The notes under the pieces: model-generated
The model's input: the letters and a program-made list of their open reading frames with translations, nothing else
Databases searched by the model: none
Told to the model about the DNA's origin: nothing
In this document: positions 54,261 through 64,000 of the stretch, piece by piece
Numbering within the stretch: the first letter of the stretch is position 1
Layout: each line of letters begins with the position of its first letter
Assembly (NCBI GenBank): GCA_038496445.1
Contig: JALMLS010000376.1
Span: forward strand, 248,001-312,000
DNA: 64,000 nt
Reading direction: 5' to 3'
DNA from: Trichosphaerium sp. ATCC 40318
Taxonomy: Eukaryota; Discosea; Flabellinia; Trichosidae
Position numbers and translations under genes: made by a program

Positions 54261-55695
54261 CTACGCGGCGGGTTCTTCCTCTACCTTCTTTTCTGGTTCA
54301 GGTTTTTTGTCTTCAACTGGTTTTTCCTTTGTCTCGTTATTTGTCGTCTTGATGGATACATCAGCTTTAGGTTCTAGAATAACTGGTTCACCATTCGCTT
54401 TGAATGTAACAAGCCCTTTAGCAGGTTGTGATGGTCCTTGTGAAGCTCCTGAAGGTCTTCTCTTTGCATTGCTATTACTTCTACTAGCAGAGCTATTTCC
54501 ACGGCTTCTTGAAACACTATTACTCCTGTTTGATTTATTCTGTGACATTGACCATCTGTTTGTCTTGTAATCAATAATAGTATCCTGACTAACATCTAAA
54601 ATGGCTTTGAACTCACGTCTAGAAATAGAATAAGCAAGATAAAATGACTCTACAAAACAACAAAAGTTGGCCAAAAAACTTCGCCAAAAACTTAATTGTC
54701 AAATGGTTTTTTTTGTTTATGCGTACTCCAAGCGCGCTTTACGCGCGTGTTGCTTTGTTTTACCACTGCGATACCAAACGTTCAATCCATTTTGTTTTGC
54801 ACGCACATTCAAAGCTACGCCAATAACGCTAGGATCAGCAAAGTTTTCACCAATGGCGCCCAAAAGCTATTCCACAAAAATTAAAACAACAAAAAAATGT
54901 ACAAATAACAAAATGATTACCAGCTTCTCCCACATTGATGCAAGGTATGCGCTACCCTTCTTTAGTCTTATGGAAAGACATCCTCCGTTTGGATACATCT
55001 ATTTGATGAGTTATGAGGCTGCTTGGATTAAAGAATCCACTTTTGTGAAGAACACAATAACTGATAGTGTAGTATGATTCCTACGCTTATCTATGGATGT
55101 TACGTACCTCCCACATTGGTTTAAAGCGTTCTCTAAAGCAATAAAGAGTCCAGTTATTTTTAAGCTCGGAAGGACGCTTTAAATGAGCGTAGTAACTGGA
55201 AGTCAATTAGTATTTAGCACAGAGTGCGAATTTAAGCAATAAAACATTAAATTACCGCATAAACCCTTCAATTGTGTTGAAAGTGCCAAGTTTCGATAGC
55301 TGCGACTCGTATGAGTTCTTAGTTTGTGATGCCTTAGGTTTAACATAAAACCAGAAAGTCCATGATGTTTGTAACGCGTGTTCATTTGGGTCAGGAGGGT
55401 TTGGACGAGGCGAGCTTTGAGTTTTCCTGTTTTTTGTCGATTTGCTTCTCATTCGGCGTTGTCTGGACGAACTTCCCTTTGTTTGAGCTGATTTGGAACT
55501 GCCTCGCCCTTTTGAAGAGTAACTGCGTGGTTTACGCGCATTTGAGCGCCCCGAGCTGCTCTTATTATTGTTTGAGGCGCGTTTAGTGTCTGTGGATGCA
55601 TGGCGTGTTGCGCCTTTTTTCTCTGTTACAGCAGGTTGTTCCGCCTGTACTACAACTACCGGTATCTCAACTGGCGCGGTTGCTTCTTCTGCCAT
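54261..55695 (-). CDS. Translation initiation factor eIF4E with low-complexity extensions
   Basis: A Ser/Arg/Lys-rich N-terminus of about 90 residues (SSGRSNARKPRSYSSKGRGS) precedes the cap-binding core: HALQTSWTFWFYVKPKASQT (H.L...WTFWY), YESQLSKLGTFNTIEGF, YYAHLKRPSELKNNWTLYCF, FKPMWEMYPNGGCLSIRLKK (the WE cap-stacking motif), MWEKLLLGAIGENFADPSVI, GVALNVRAKQNGLNVWYRS and REFKAILDVSQDTIIDYKTN. The core is complete. The C-terminus is again Ser/Arg-rich, then acidic (KPVEDKKPEPEKKVEEEPAA). Such Ser/Arg flanks on both sides are not usual. The protein binds the mRNA 5' cap. Confidence 0.85.
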
Positions 55696-55935
55696 GTTGT
55701 AGTGGTTATATTTTCAATCGTGAAAAGAAAACTCAAACTTTTTCAAGTTTTTGTAGCAACAAAAGTTTTCATTTGTTACGAGCAGCAGTCAGAATAGTTC
55801 CTTCAGCTCTCCACTACTGCAAGGTACTTGCCGGTAGCGTCACGAGGTTAAGTTTTGCCAGTAAACACCAAAATACAACTTTTTTTTGGCTTGTAGACGT
55901 AATAGAGCGTGTAGTGCGTGTAGCGAGTGGATAAA
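55696..55935. promoter_or_regulatory. Bidirectional promoter region
   Basis: About 240 bases separate the divergent starts of eIF4E and the C2-CRIB-SH3 gene. No CACGTG is seen here. Short forward frames overlapping the eIF4E start are shadows. Confidence 0.4.
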
Positions 55936-58900
55936 ATGGTACAAGTTGCTTTTTTATGCGTTTTAACACTTTGAGATAGGCTTCACGTAAGGTACCTGCT
56001 ATACCTTCAGCAAAGAGGTACGAATAATCTAAAAAAAGTTATACTTACCGTGTCTTATTTACAGAAGAAAACCACTGCCACAGCCCAAAATACCACACAG
56101 GGTCAATAGAAAGCCTCTTTTAAAGAACTCAACGTCTGCGCGTCGAATGCCACCAAAAGCTCCTCAAAAGCCTGGAAAATCATTGCCTGGCATACCCAAG
56201 AAGCCAAAAAGCTTAGCACAGTGCGTTTGCGTAACGTTTTCCGAATTGACATTTTTTACAGGCTGAGGAGGAAACTACCTCCCAAGCGCCCAAGTGCCTT
56301 GAAACGTAGCGTGTCTGTCGCTCCCAAACGGGTACAATAAATACTGAAGTGTTCAGTCATAATGTTCTTTCAGGCGGTTCTATCTGCAGTGGTAAATAGG
56401 CGTAAATCGTTGGAAGATGTCTCGCCAAGAGGAGAAGGGCAAGAAGGCGTCGCTGTGACACCTCTTAATCTCTCACCACCCGGAACAATGTCACCAGCTG
56501 AAGATGAACCACCAATGATACCGTCAAAGCCGTCACCTAGAACTCTAAGTCAAAAGTCTCAAGCGACGTCTCCTGGAGCATCACCAAAGCTACCATCAAA
56601 GCCATCAGCAAGAACTCTTAGTCAAAAGTCTCAAGCGACATCTCCTGGAGCATCACCAAAGCTACCGTCAAAGCCATCAGCAAGGACTTTAAGTCAAAAA
56701 TCTCAAGCGACATCACCAAAGATACCCTCAAAACCATCACCAAGAACTCTAAGTCAAAAATCTCTGGCAACATCTCCTGGATCGTCACCGAAGGTAGCTA
56801 AAACGCCACCAAAAGTGCCGTTTAAGGCGGTTGCAGACTTGCCTAAGAAGTCTGCAACAGTGCCCAAGTTGTCTGTTAAGTTGTCACCAAGTACAACACC
56901 TAAGATCTCACCAAGAGCCAATTCCTCGCCTGGATTTTCACCAAACTTATCGCCTCGAAAAGGACCTGCAAAGTACCCAAGACCTGGTAAGAAGTCACCA
57001 AAGCGTGGTTTCAAACAAGGCCCAAAAAAGAGGCCTCCTAAGCGACGCCCGGGTAAAAAGGCACCTCCAAAAAAGAGAGGTTTCGCACCAAAGAAAGGCA
57101 AGAAAATGATGCCAAAAGCTTCGCTTGGCAAGAAAATACCCCTTAAAGCTTCTCTTGGTAAGAGAATATCGCCTGCAGTTTCACCAAGGAAGATAATGCT
57201 CCCAAAAGTTTCTCCAGCGAAGAAAAAGGCTCCAGGACCAGCTAAAACAAAGCCGACGCCAAATCCGAAACCATTTCCTGTGCCACCACCAAAGCCTAAA
57301 GGTAGGAAGGTTGTAGCATTACGAAAACGTAGGCCAGCTCCAAAGAAGTCTAGAGTGGGTGGTAAGAAGCAAGGTGCAACTGCAGCTCCAGCAAAGGTTT
57401 TGAAAGGTCTGCCTCCAAAGAAGAAAGGAAGACCTCCACGAAAAAGAGGCTTGCCTAAACGTGCCCCTGGATCTCTTAGAAGCACTAACTCTGCACAAGT
57501 TGAAACATCAGATGCACCAGTTCAGCGTTCAGCGTCTATGGGTCTTGAGACTATTGACCTTACTAAGAATGACCCTAGACCTACTCCAACTCTCAAGCAA
57601 GTTTCCGCACCAGTGGTGTCTTCAAAACAATTAGTGAGCGCTCAGCCATTGAATGCTGAAGGCATTGAAGAACGAACATTTGCTCTAAGGACTGATGCAT
57701 CTGATAGAATTGATCGAAAACGTTCTCAGCAATTTGTATGGGTACATATTGTAGAAGGACGGAATTTTGGTATTGGTAGAGTTGCTGTTGTGATAAAGAC
57801 AAAGAACGTTGTTAACAACATTGAGAAGAAGAAATTCAGCACCGACAAGCAAAAAGATCCAAGCTGGAATACGCGGTTTAAAATGTATGTAGCTTTTGTT
57901 GCTTTCTTAGGATTAAACTTATGTATTGTTATTGTAGATCAATAGCTGATCCAGATGTCGAAGTATTGATGATATATGCAACAAGAGACAGACGTGAAAT
58001 TGGACATAAGAAGATTCACCTACGAGAAAGTTCAAGAAGTTTTGATACACCCAACAAGTACATGTTTTTTTTACACATTTTTTTGAGCTAATTGCTATTT
58101 CAATAGACTTGATAAATGGTATACACTTGGACAAACGAAAGTTAGGGTTATTTTAGAGTACTTTGATTTACGTAAGTGCAACTATAATTCTTTTTCAATG
58201 CAAATTTGTTTTCTTGCACGTGTTTATTTCCAAGTGCATGTGCAATGGTTTTTTGTTTATTTGTGATGTAGGTTCCAAGATTACATTACCATCTAATGTA
58301 CAACACGTTGCTCATGGTGGATCTGACGGATTTGATATTAATTCAGTACCAAATGAATGGAAAGTTTTATTCAAGCAAGCTGGTATTCGTAAAAAGGTGC
58401 GTACCTCATTGTTGCATCTTAAGTCTATTACAAATAGTGAAATATTTTGTTTATGTTTATGCGTAGGATCTACAGAATGCGGATGTCGCTAAGAATTTGT
58501 TTAACTTGATTGAAGAACATGGCGGTGTTGTATGTCTTTTTAGTTCAACGCGTGTGTTCTTGTTATAACAATAATTTAGCAAAACGCTCAAGATACTGCT
58601 GGTGATTCAGAGCTTGATTCAAGCGGTATGAGCCAAGCTGCTACAGCAGCTGAAGATACAGTGAGTCTTTATTGTTTGTTATCCGTGTAACCTAACGAAT
58701 ATCCTTAGCCTCTACCGCCTGGTGGTCGTCTGTACAAAGCCATGACCAAGCATCCTTATACAGGGGTAATATTTATTTGTTTAATTTGTTTTGGTTGTTT
58801 GTACTGATAGATGTTTTAGCAATACCATGATGAACTCTCGTTTCCAGAAGATGTTGAACTTGATGTTATTCGTGAAGAGACAGATGATTGGTGGATATGT

Positions 58901-61505
58901 CGCTATGAGGAGGAAACAGGACTTGTTCCTACAGCTTATATTGATAAAATTGAAGGGTCTGAACCTACTCCAGCAGAAACTAAAAAAGTTCTAAAGCCTC
59001 CACCTGCACGCAAACCTAAAAAAACACCTGTTGACGTCAAGTTGCGAGAAGTAATTACACCACAGTCATATCTCAATATACTTATTCTTTTGATTAGGGT
59101 TGTATCTTTGGAGCAAGAGCCATCAGCAAATATGATGCGCAAGAGGCTGAGGAGCTTGGATTTGATGTGGATGATATTGTACACGTTGAGCGAGAGAAAA
59201 AGGGTAATTGGTGGGAAGGTTACATTGACGGAAAGAGGGTATTGTATAAACATGTCATGATATGTTCTTACTTTTGTTGTACTAGGGATGGGTACCGTCA
59301 ACTTTCTTTAAGAAAATTGATATGGAACGTGTAGCGCCTCTTGAGCAAGTTCTTGGTTTGTTTGATTTTGCAGCAGTTAAAGATACTATGATTTCTTTCT
59401 CTACTGTATGATATCTATTTCTTGTCTTATGAAACGATAAAAACTTACACAACTGCTTTAGGGTGATGTACTGTTCGTTATTAGTAAAAAGGGTAATTGG
59501 TGGCGCGCTCAGAATAAAAGTGGCAAGTCAGGTTTGATTCCTGCTAATTATGTCAAGCTACTTCCACTTGGAGAGGTACGATCGTTGTAGTGTATAAACA
59601 AAGTATGTAAGCTAACTTTTATGTAACAGGAAGAAGCCGCTATAGCCGAATGGAAAGCGGAAGAAAAGAAGTTTGTAGATGAGAGCAAGGCTGAGAAGAA
59701 AAAAGAAAAGAAAACAAAGAAACCAGAAAAAAGTGATAAACCCGAGAAAGAGAAGAAAGACAAACCTGAAAAGGAGAAGAACAAGCCTGAGAAGATAGAA
59801 AAGCCCGAGAAAGATAAGAAGGACAAACCTGAAAAGGAGAAGAAGGATAAACCCGACAAAGAAAAGAAAGCTGAAAAAGATAAGAAAGAGAAGACAGAAA
59901 AGCCCGAGAAAGAGAAGAAGGATAAGCCAGAGAAGACTGAGAAAGAAAAGAAAGAAAAGCCTGAGAAGGTAAAGAAAGATAAACCAGAGAAGGAGAAGAA
60001 GGATAAACCAGAGAAGACCAAAAAGGAAAAGAAGAAGGATGCTGATGAAGAAGCACCAAAGTCAGTAAAGAAGCTTAGTTCAAGAAAATCAAAGAGAGAC
60101 GTTAAAAGATCTGAGTCTACTTCATCATCGAGCTTCTTTAAGATTTCAAAGAAGCGTGGCGCAAGTGTTAGTACCATAAAGAAGCAGAAGGCTACCGGTA
60201 CACCAAGGGAGGTTGATGATGAAGAATCTTCATCATCAAGCAGCTCTAAGAAGTCCTCCAGGAAACTCAAGAGCTCTGGCGCACCAAAGAAGCATAAGAG
60301 ATCTGTTAGTACTAGTAGTACTACTAAGGATATATCAAAATCGAAGTCAAAGAAATCAGTAAAGAAAAAGTCTCCAAGAAAGCCAACTGGGTCTAAGACT
60401 GAAAGTGAACCTGAACCTGATACTAAACCGAAAAGTAAAGCTACACAAGCTAAAGAAGAAGAAGAAGCTATCGTGTGGCCTATTAGCGAGAAATGGGAGG
60501 CGGAATTTGATTTTAATGGTGAAGTAGGCGAACTAAGTTTCGCTGAAGGTGACATTATCACTATTCTTCACATGTACGATGGAGATGATTGGTGGCAAGG
60601 TAACCTTTCTGTTAAAACAAAACTTTGTTATTTTAACGAAACAAAAAGGTCGTAGTTCAGATGGCACGGAAGGATTAGTACCAAAGAACTATTTCAAAGC
60701 CGTACGGACAAAAAGAAAACAGAACTTTGTTTGAGAAAAAAAAAGTCAAACACTTTCTCTTTTGTTTGAATTCAATTCTTTTTATTAACCCTTTTGTACA
60801 AGTGTGCATCACCTGAAGTACCCTTACCCACTGTGTACGTCTATTTACGTAATTTCTAGCCACTTACCTTGTTTTAGGCCGATCCCAAAGCCTATTGTAG
60901 CTGCGCCTATCCCACCACCTTTGGTTATTCCAGAGACGATTCCTGTGCCTCCACCGATTTCCCCTACAGCTCCTAGTAAAGTAAGTTTGTTGTGTACGTG
61001 CATTGTTTTATTGCTAACAAACTCATTTAAGGCACCTCCTTTAAGTCCAATGAGCCCTAAAATCCCGGATATGCCAGATCCAGGTGCCGATGAACATGAG
61101 CCTATAAAGAGTGCACCTACGTTACCTAATCCCCCTGATGTTCCAACATCACCTACACCAACAGCATCAGCGCCTAAGCCAAGTACGTTCTAAGAACATA
61201 GATTTTATTAGGAATAGTTTTTCATGTTTCTCTTTTTTTTGTAGAGAACGCGCAACCTCCTGGTCGTATGTCTATGTTAGAGCAGATTAAATCTGCAAAA
61301 AAGGGACAACTCAAGAGTGCTAAAGCACGTGAGACAGGTCCTGCATTGAAAGATACAACTGGTTTGGCCGGTTTACTGAAGACTGCTATGGAGCAAATGA
61401 GGTAAGATTTTTTTAGTTAGCAGGTGAGGTTAAGTACTTATTACTCACAGGGACGCTATTGATAATGAAGAAGATCTAGAAGATGATGAAGACTGGAGTG
61501 TATAG
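55936..61505 (+). CDS. C2-CRIB-4xSH3-WH2/acidic protein, probable Arp2/3 nucleation-promoting factor
   Basis: A Pro/Lys/Ser-rich N-terminus includes a tandem repeat (SARTLSQKSQATSP). A histone H1-like tract follows (RGFKQGPKKRPPKRRPGKKA). Next is a C2-like region (VWVHIVEGRNFGIGRVAVVI), a CRIB motif (ITLPSNVQHVAHGGSDGF), and SH3-1 (HPYTGQYHDELSFPEDVELD), SH3-2 (ISKYDAQEAEELGFDVDDIV) and SH3-3 (VLGLFDFAAVKDTMISFSTG). A long KEKKDKPEK tract precedes SH3-4 (AEFDFNGEVGELSFAEGDII). The C-terminus is proline-rich (PIPPPLVIPETIPVPPPISP), WH2-like (GRMSMLEQIKSAKKGQLKSA), a central-helix-like piece (GLAGLLKTAMEQMRDAID) and an acidic end with a tryptophan (EEDLEDDEDW). That V-C-A order matches WASP-family Arp2/3 activators. 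Function is inferred from architecture. Cytosolic. Confidence 0.82.
56523..56793 (+). repeat. Tandem repeat of about 72-75 bases, four copies
   Basis: Copies begin at about 56523, 56598, 56670 and 56730 and encode PSKPS(P/A)RTLSQKS with ATSPGASPK between. The third copy has lost the SPGASPK part. The repeat belongs to the N-terminal low-complexity part of the C2-CRIB-SH3 protein. Confidence 0.8.
59690..60050 (+). repeat. Imperfect Lys/Glu/Pro repeat tract
   Basis: The DNA repeats GA(T/G)AAACC(T/A)GA(G/A)AA(G/A)GAGAAGAA with many variants. It encodes about 120 residues of KPEKEKKD-type repeats between SH3-3 and SH3-4. The same stretch reads as a false hydrophobic Ser/Phe-rich frame on the opposite strand. 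Confidence 0.85.
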
Positions 61506-61768
61506 ATACACTTTTCTTTTTTTTTTTTGGTTGAGAAGAAAGAAACACACTTGTAAGATAGTTCAAAAAAAAAGTTTAAAAAATTCACAAAAAAAAAGTA
61601 GTCTTGATTCGGTTAGAACCACTAACACATTAAACCTTGTGGAAAATTCCAGTACTGGTAAAGACCAGGTGAAAGTCGACTTTGAGTCAGTATTGTATCT
61701 TACAATAACAGTGAATTGAATTATCAATTTATTTTTTTACAAAGAGCATGGTGCCTTACACCTAATGA
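61506..61768. other. Convergent intergenic region
   Basis: Short convergent gap with A- and T-runs. A forward frame at 61483-61719 overlaps the end of the preceding gene and has no support. I see nothing else. Confidence 0.5.
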
Positions 61769-64000
61769 TTAAATATTCTCTCTGAAATTAATCGAAGACA
61801 TAGGTACGAAGCTTGGAGGATCTCTTAAGCTTGAGTCGCGTGGTTTTGAAGGCTATTGAAAAAATATGAGCTTAGACTGTGGTAAGCGAAAAAGAAATGG
61901 TACCTTTCCAGGAGGGTCTCTTCCTTTGTATTTCAAACCAGTTCTTCCGCATGGATGACAGTCTTGTTTACCACTTCCATGACAACTCTTGCAAGAACGT
62001 CTTTTAGACGCACCGCCACCGCTGCAACCACCGCATCTATACAATAGGTTAATTTCATTTTAAGTTGAGTTTTTTTACTTACTTCTTCAAACGAGTTCCT
62101 TTACACCATGTACATGGGTCTTGCTTTTTATCTCTCCATTTGTCCATGTTGTCTGCGTATCTATCACGAGCTTTTTGGTTATTCTCTCTTATTCTTTCAT
62201 TATCTCTTTGATGGTCATCACGTGCTTGTTGACGACGATCAAGCTCTTCATTCCTGTATTTTTCAGCTAAACGAACAATAAGTTTCTCAACATCCACGTG
62301 ACTAACTGAAAAAAACAATGTAGAAATATAGTAATCTTACCAAGTCTTGCTATCTCTGATTCTTCATCTGCAGTTGCAGTAGCCGGAGTGAGGAGGAACT
62401 GGATTGCTCTAGCTGCTGAACAAGGATCTGTTCTGATGTCTGCGTTTACCTCACAAATAATCTCATTTGACTTTGTGGACAACTTAAAGTCCATTGGAAC
62501 TAGGGTTTTGGAGTTACCAAGATCTACAAAAGTTCTATTGTCTGGATCTAGTTTCAAGGTGAACTTCTTTATTTTAGCCCACGCTGACTTCAAATCACTT
62601 TTTCTACTCATCAATACCTCGAAACTATACAAAAAAACAAAGTGAGTATGAATTAAGAAAAGGTTTGGGAATGTACTTAGTTCCTGTCCAGTTATTCAAA
62701 CCACGTGTTAACATGTCGGCAGGAGCATCACCAACATTTTTACAATATTTAACATAGCTCTTTGCTGTGAATCCGGGAGCTGCTTTAAACTCGGCAGAGT
62801 TGATGCAACTGCTCCAATCGATAACAAGTTCAACGCCAAGCTTAGTTCCAATCTTACCAGCAACACCTGATGCGAGATCAATTGCCTCAGCTAGTGCCCA
62901 TGTTAATACGATATTTTTCTAAGAAGAAGAAAGAGATAGATAGGACTTACATTGCTTGAGTGGTCTAAGTTTGAGGAGGTCTTCAATACATTGACCAATA
63001 GGTTCATGTGTAGAAGATGGCTTCAACAAGTCCATAGCCATAGAAACAACAAGAGTTGTTCCTGACATTGCTGCACTGTATGGCTTCTTTGTGCCGTTCT
63101 TAGGGTCAATGACTAGTTTAATAGCAGTAACACGCTTCTCAACGTCTGCTTTTGTCTTTGGAAACTGTTTGAGATCCTTAAAGCTACAAAACAAGATGTT
63201 AGACTAACTCATAGCGGAAATAGTTGAAGGTTCATTGAACAACGGTTTAACGTACCCATAGGTTGAAAGCAAGGTTTCTCTGTACACAGCAGTATTGGCA
63301 TGCTTGATCATCGCATCCTGGGTAAAAGGTGTGATTGATCTGAAGTCCTCGGTATTGATAAATGACGCCCAATCAATTGAGAGTGCAATGCGTGTACTGA
63401 ATGACTTGTTCAACTCAGTTTGAATGGTGTCAAATGCCTTTTGAGATTCACTTCTTGCAATTGGTACAACAACATCGTAAAGGAAGGCAATGCGTTCTTT
63501 AACATCCTTAATCTTAGTGCATACGTCCAATATACCATTTAAATTCAAGGTGATAACAAGAGTCTTGCCTGAAATCAAACAGTAAGTAAAGGTTAAGTTT
63601 TTGGGGATTTTTTTATCTCATACCAGACTTTGTTGCGAAACTCGTCAGACGGCTATTATTGGTGACATCAACCTTGATCATAATATCATCGGTACTACTG
63701 CTGACAGTCTTTTTACCAATATCATGGTTTAAAACACCAACAAGACCCTAAAAAAAAGAATTAGAATCCGTCCGAGATTTTACCATCTATCGGTTGCATA
63801 CTCTGTCTGAAGCAACGGCATATTCGATAAATGTAGCCCAAACCATTGTGATAATATCTGCTTGAACTGCTGGCTTTAAGCCTCTGAATTCAGGCTTCAT
63901 AGTAAAGCCATCAAAATCAACGTCTGCATTGAGTGTTAGTGAATGCAAACGAGTTTTTGGTTCGTACCGATCTTCATCTTCTTTCCAATCTTGGCAGCAA
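61769..64000 (-). CDS. Repeat-containing protein with DnaJ-like cysteine cluster, C-terminal part
   Basis: The gene enters from beyond the window edge. Related units of about 170-200 residues recur: RIALSIDWASFINTEDFRSI with PFTQDAMIKHANTAVYRETL; and VELVIDWSSCINSAEFKAAP with GFTAKSYVKYCKN. Each pairs a beta segment (KTLVITLNLNGILDVCTKIK; KPYSAAMSGTTLVVSMAMDL) with an IDW(A/S)S motif. The C-terminus has a charged helix (RRQQARDDHQRDNERIRENN), then four CxxC pairs (CTWCKG, CGGC, CKSCHGSG, CHPCGRTG), a DnaJ-type zinc-binding pattern, and a tail ending SSINFRENI. No family is recognised for the repeats. The first 5' exons are missing. Confidence 0.6.

Noticed and set aside
56754..57485. Reverse-strand open frame of 243 codons rich in Gly, Leu and Phe
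   Set aside because: Antisense of the Lys/Pro-rich tract on the forward strand; low complexity only.
59548..60561. Reverse-strand open frame of 337 codons rich in Ser, Phe and Leu
   Set aside because: It is the antisense image of the Lys/Glu/Pro repeat tract of the C2-CRIB-SH3 gene; the pattern follows the repeats and shows no domain.
1..64000. CRISPR arrays, insertion sequences and bacterial operons
   Set aside because: No regularly spaced repeats, no transposase-like frames with terminal repeats and no ribosome-binding-site patterns were found; the sequence is eukaryotic.

Overview
The window reads as compact nuclear DNA of a unicellular eukaryote (a protist). Nearly every gene is cut by many short GT-AG introns, most about 45-60 bases long, with donors that are usually GTACGT or GTAAGT. 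Intergenic gaps are short (about 100-500 bases), both strands are used, and the products are eukaryotic: mitochondrial rhomboid, ORMDL, p24/TMED, PIP5K, RhoGAP, eIF4E, exosome RRP42, RNase H2A and an mRNA capping guanylyltransferase. I cannot name the lineage. A Zn(II)2Cys6 factor, a LysM protein and a CRIB/WASP-like actin regulator fit neither an animal nor a land plant. All exon chains were assembled by eye from splice motifs and conserved domains, so outer limits are more reliable than every internal junction.

1-15 kb: a partial secreted protein; a repeat protein ending in a PD-(D/E)XK-like nuclease domain; mitochondrial rhomboid protease; METTL21-like methyltransferase; secreted S15/CocE hydrolase; tyrosine phosphatase; SLC41/MgtE Mg2+ transporter; GRAM-domain protein with a YPGQ tail; TPT-type sugar-phosphate/nucleotide-sugar transporter; and the first of two secreted proteins built on a bacterial/phage tail-collar fold. 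15-36 kb: an unknown protein, a RhoGAP with a Ser/Lys-rich tail, a GPH-type MFS transporter, a sphingosine-kinase-like lipid kinase, a LYR-like small protein, an adenylate kinase fused to mRNA guanylyltransferase, a Cys/His + LysM protein, PIP5K, ORMDL and RRP42. Lipid signalling and homeostasis genes (lipid kinase, PIP5K, ORMDL) therefore lie within 10 kb.

36-50 kb: a long coiled-coil protein with a recent tandem exon duplication, the second tail-collar gene (inverted relative to the first), an intronless unknown gene, a mucin-like membrane protein with bacterial-type extracellular domains, an aldo-keto reductase, RNase H2A and a p24 cargo receptor. 50-64 kb: a Zn2Cys6 transcription factor, eIF4E with low-complexity extensions, a very large C2-CRIB-4xSH3-polyproline-WH2/acidic protein that looks like an unusual Arp2/3 activator, and the C-terminal part of a repeat protein with a DnaJ-like cysteine cluster.

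The most interesting items are the C2-CRIB-SH3-VCA protein, the pair of exported intron-containing tail-collar proteins joined by a 276-base near-identical inverted segment, the kinase-guanylyltransferase fusion, and the genome-wide excess of the palindrome CACGTG.
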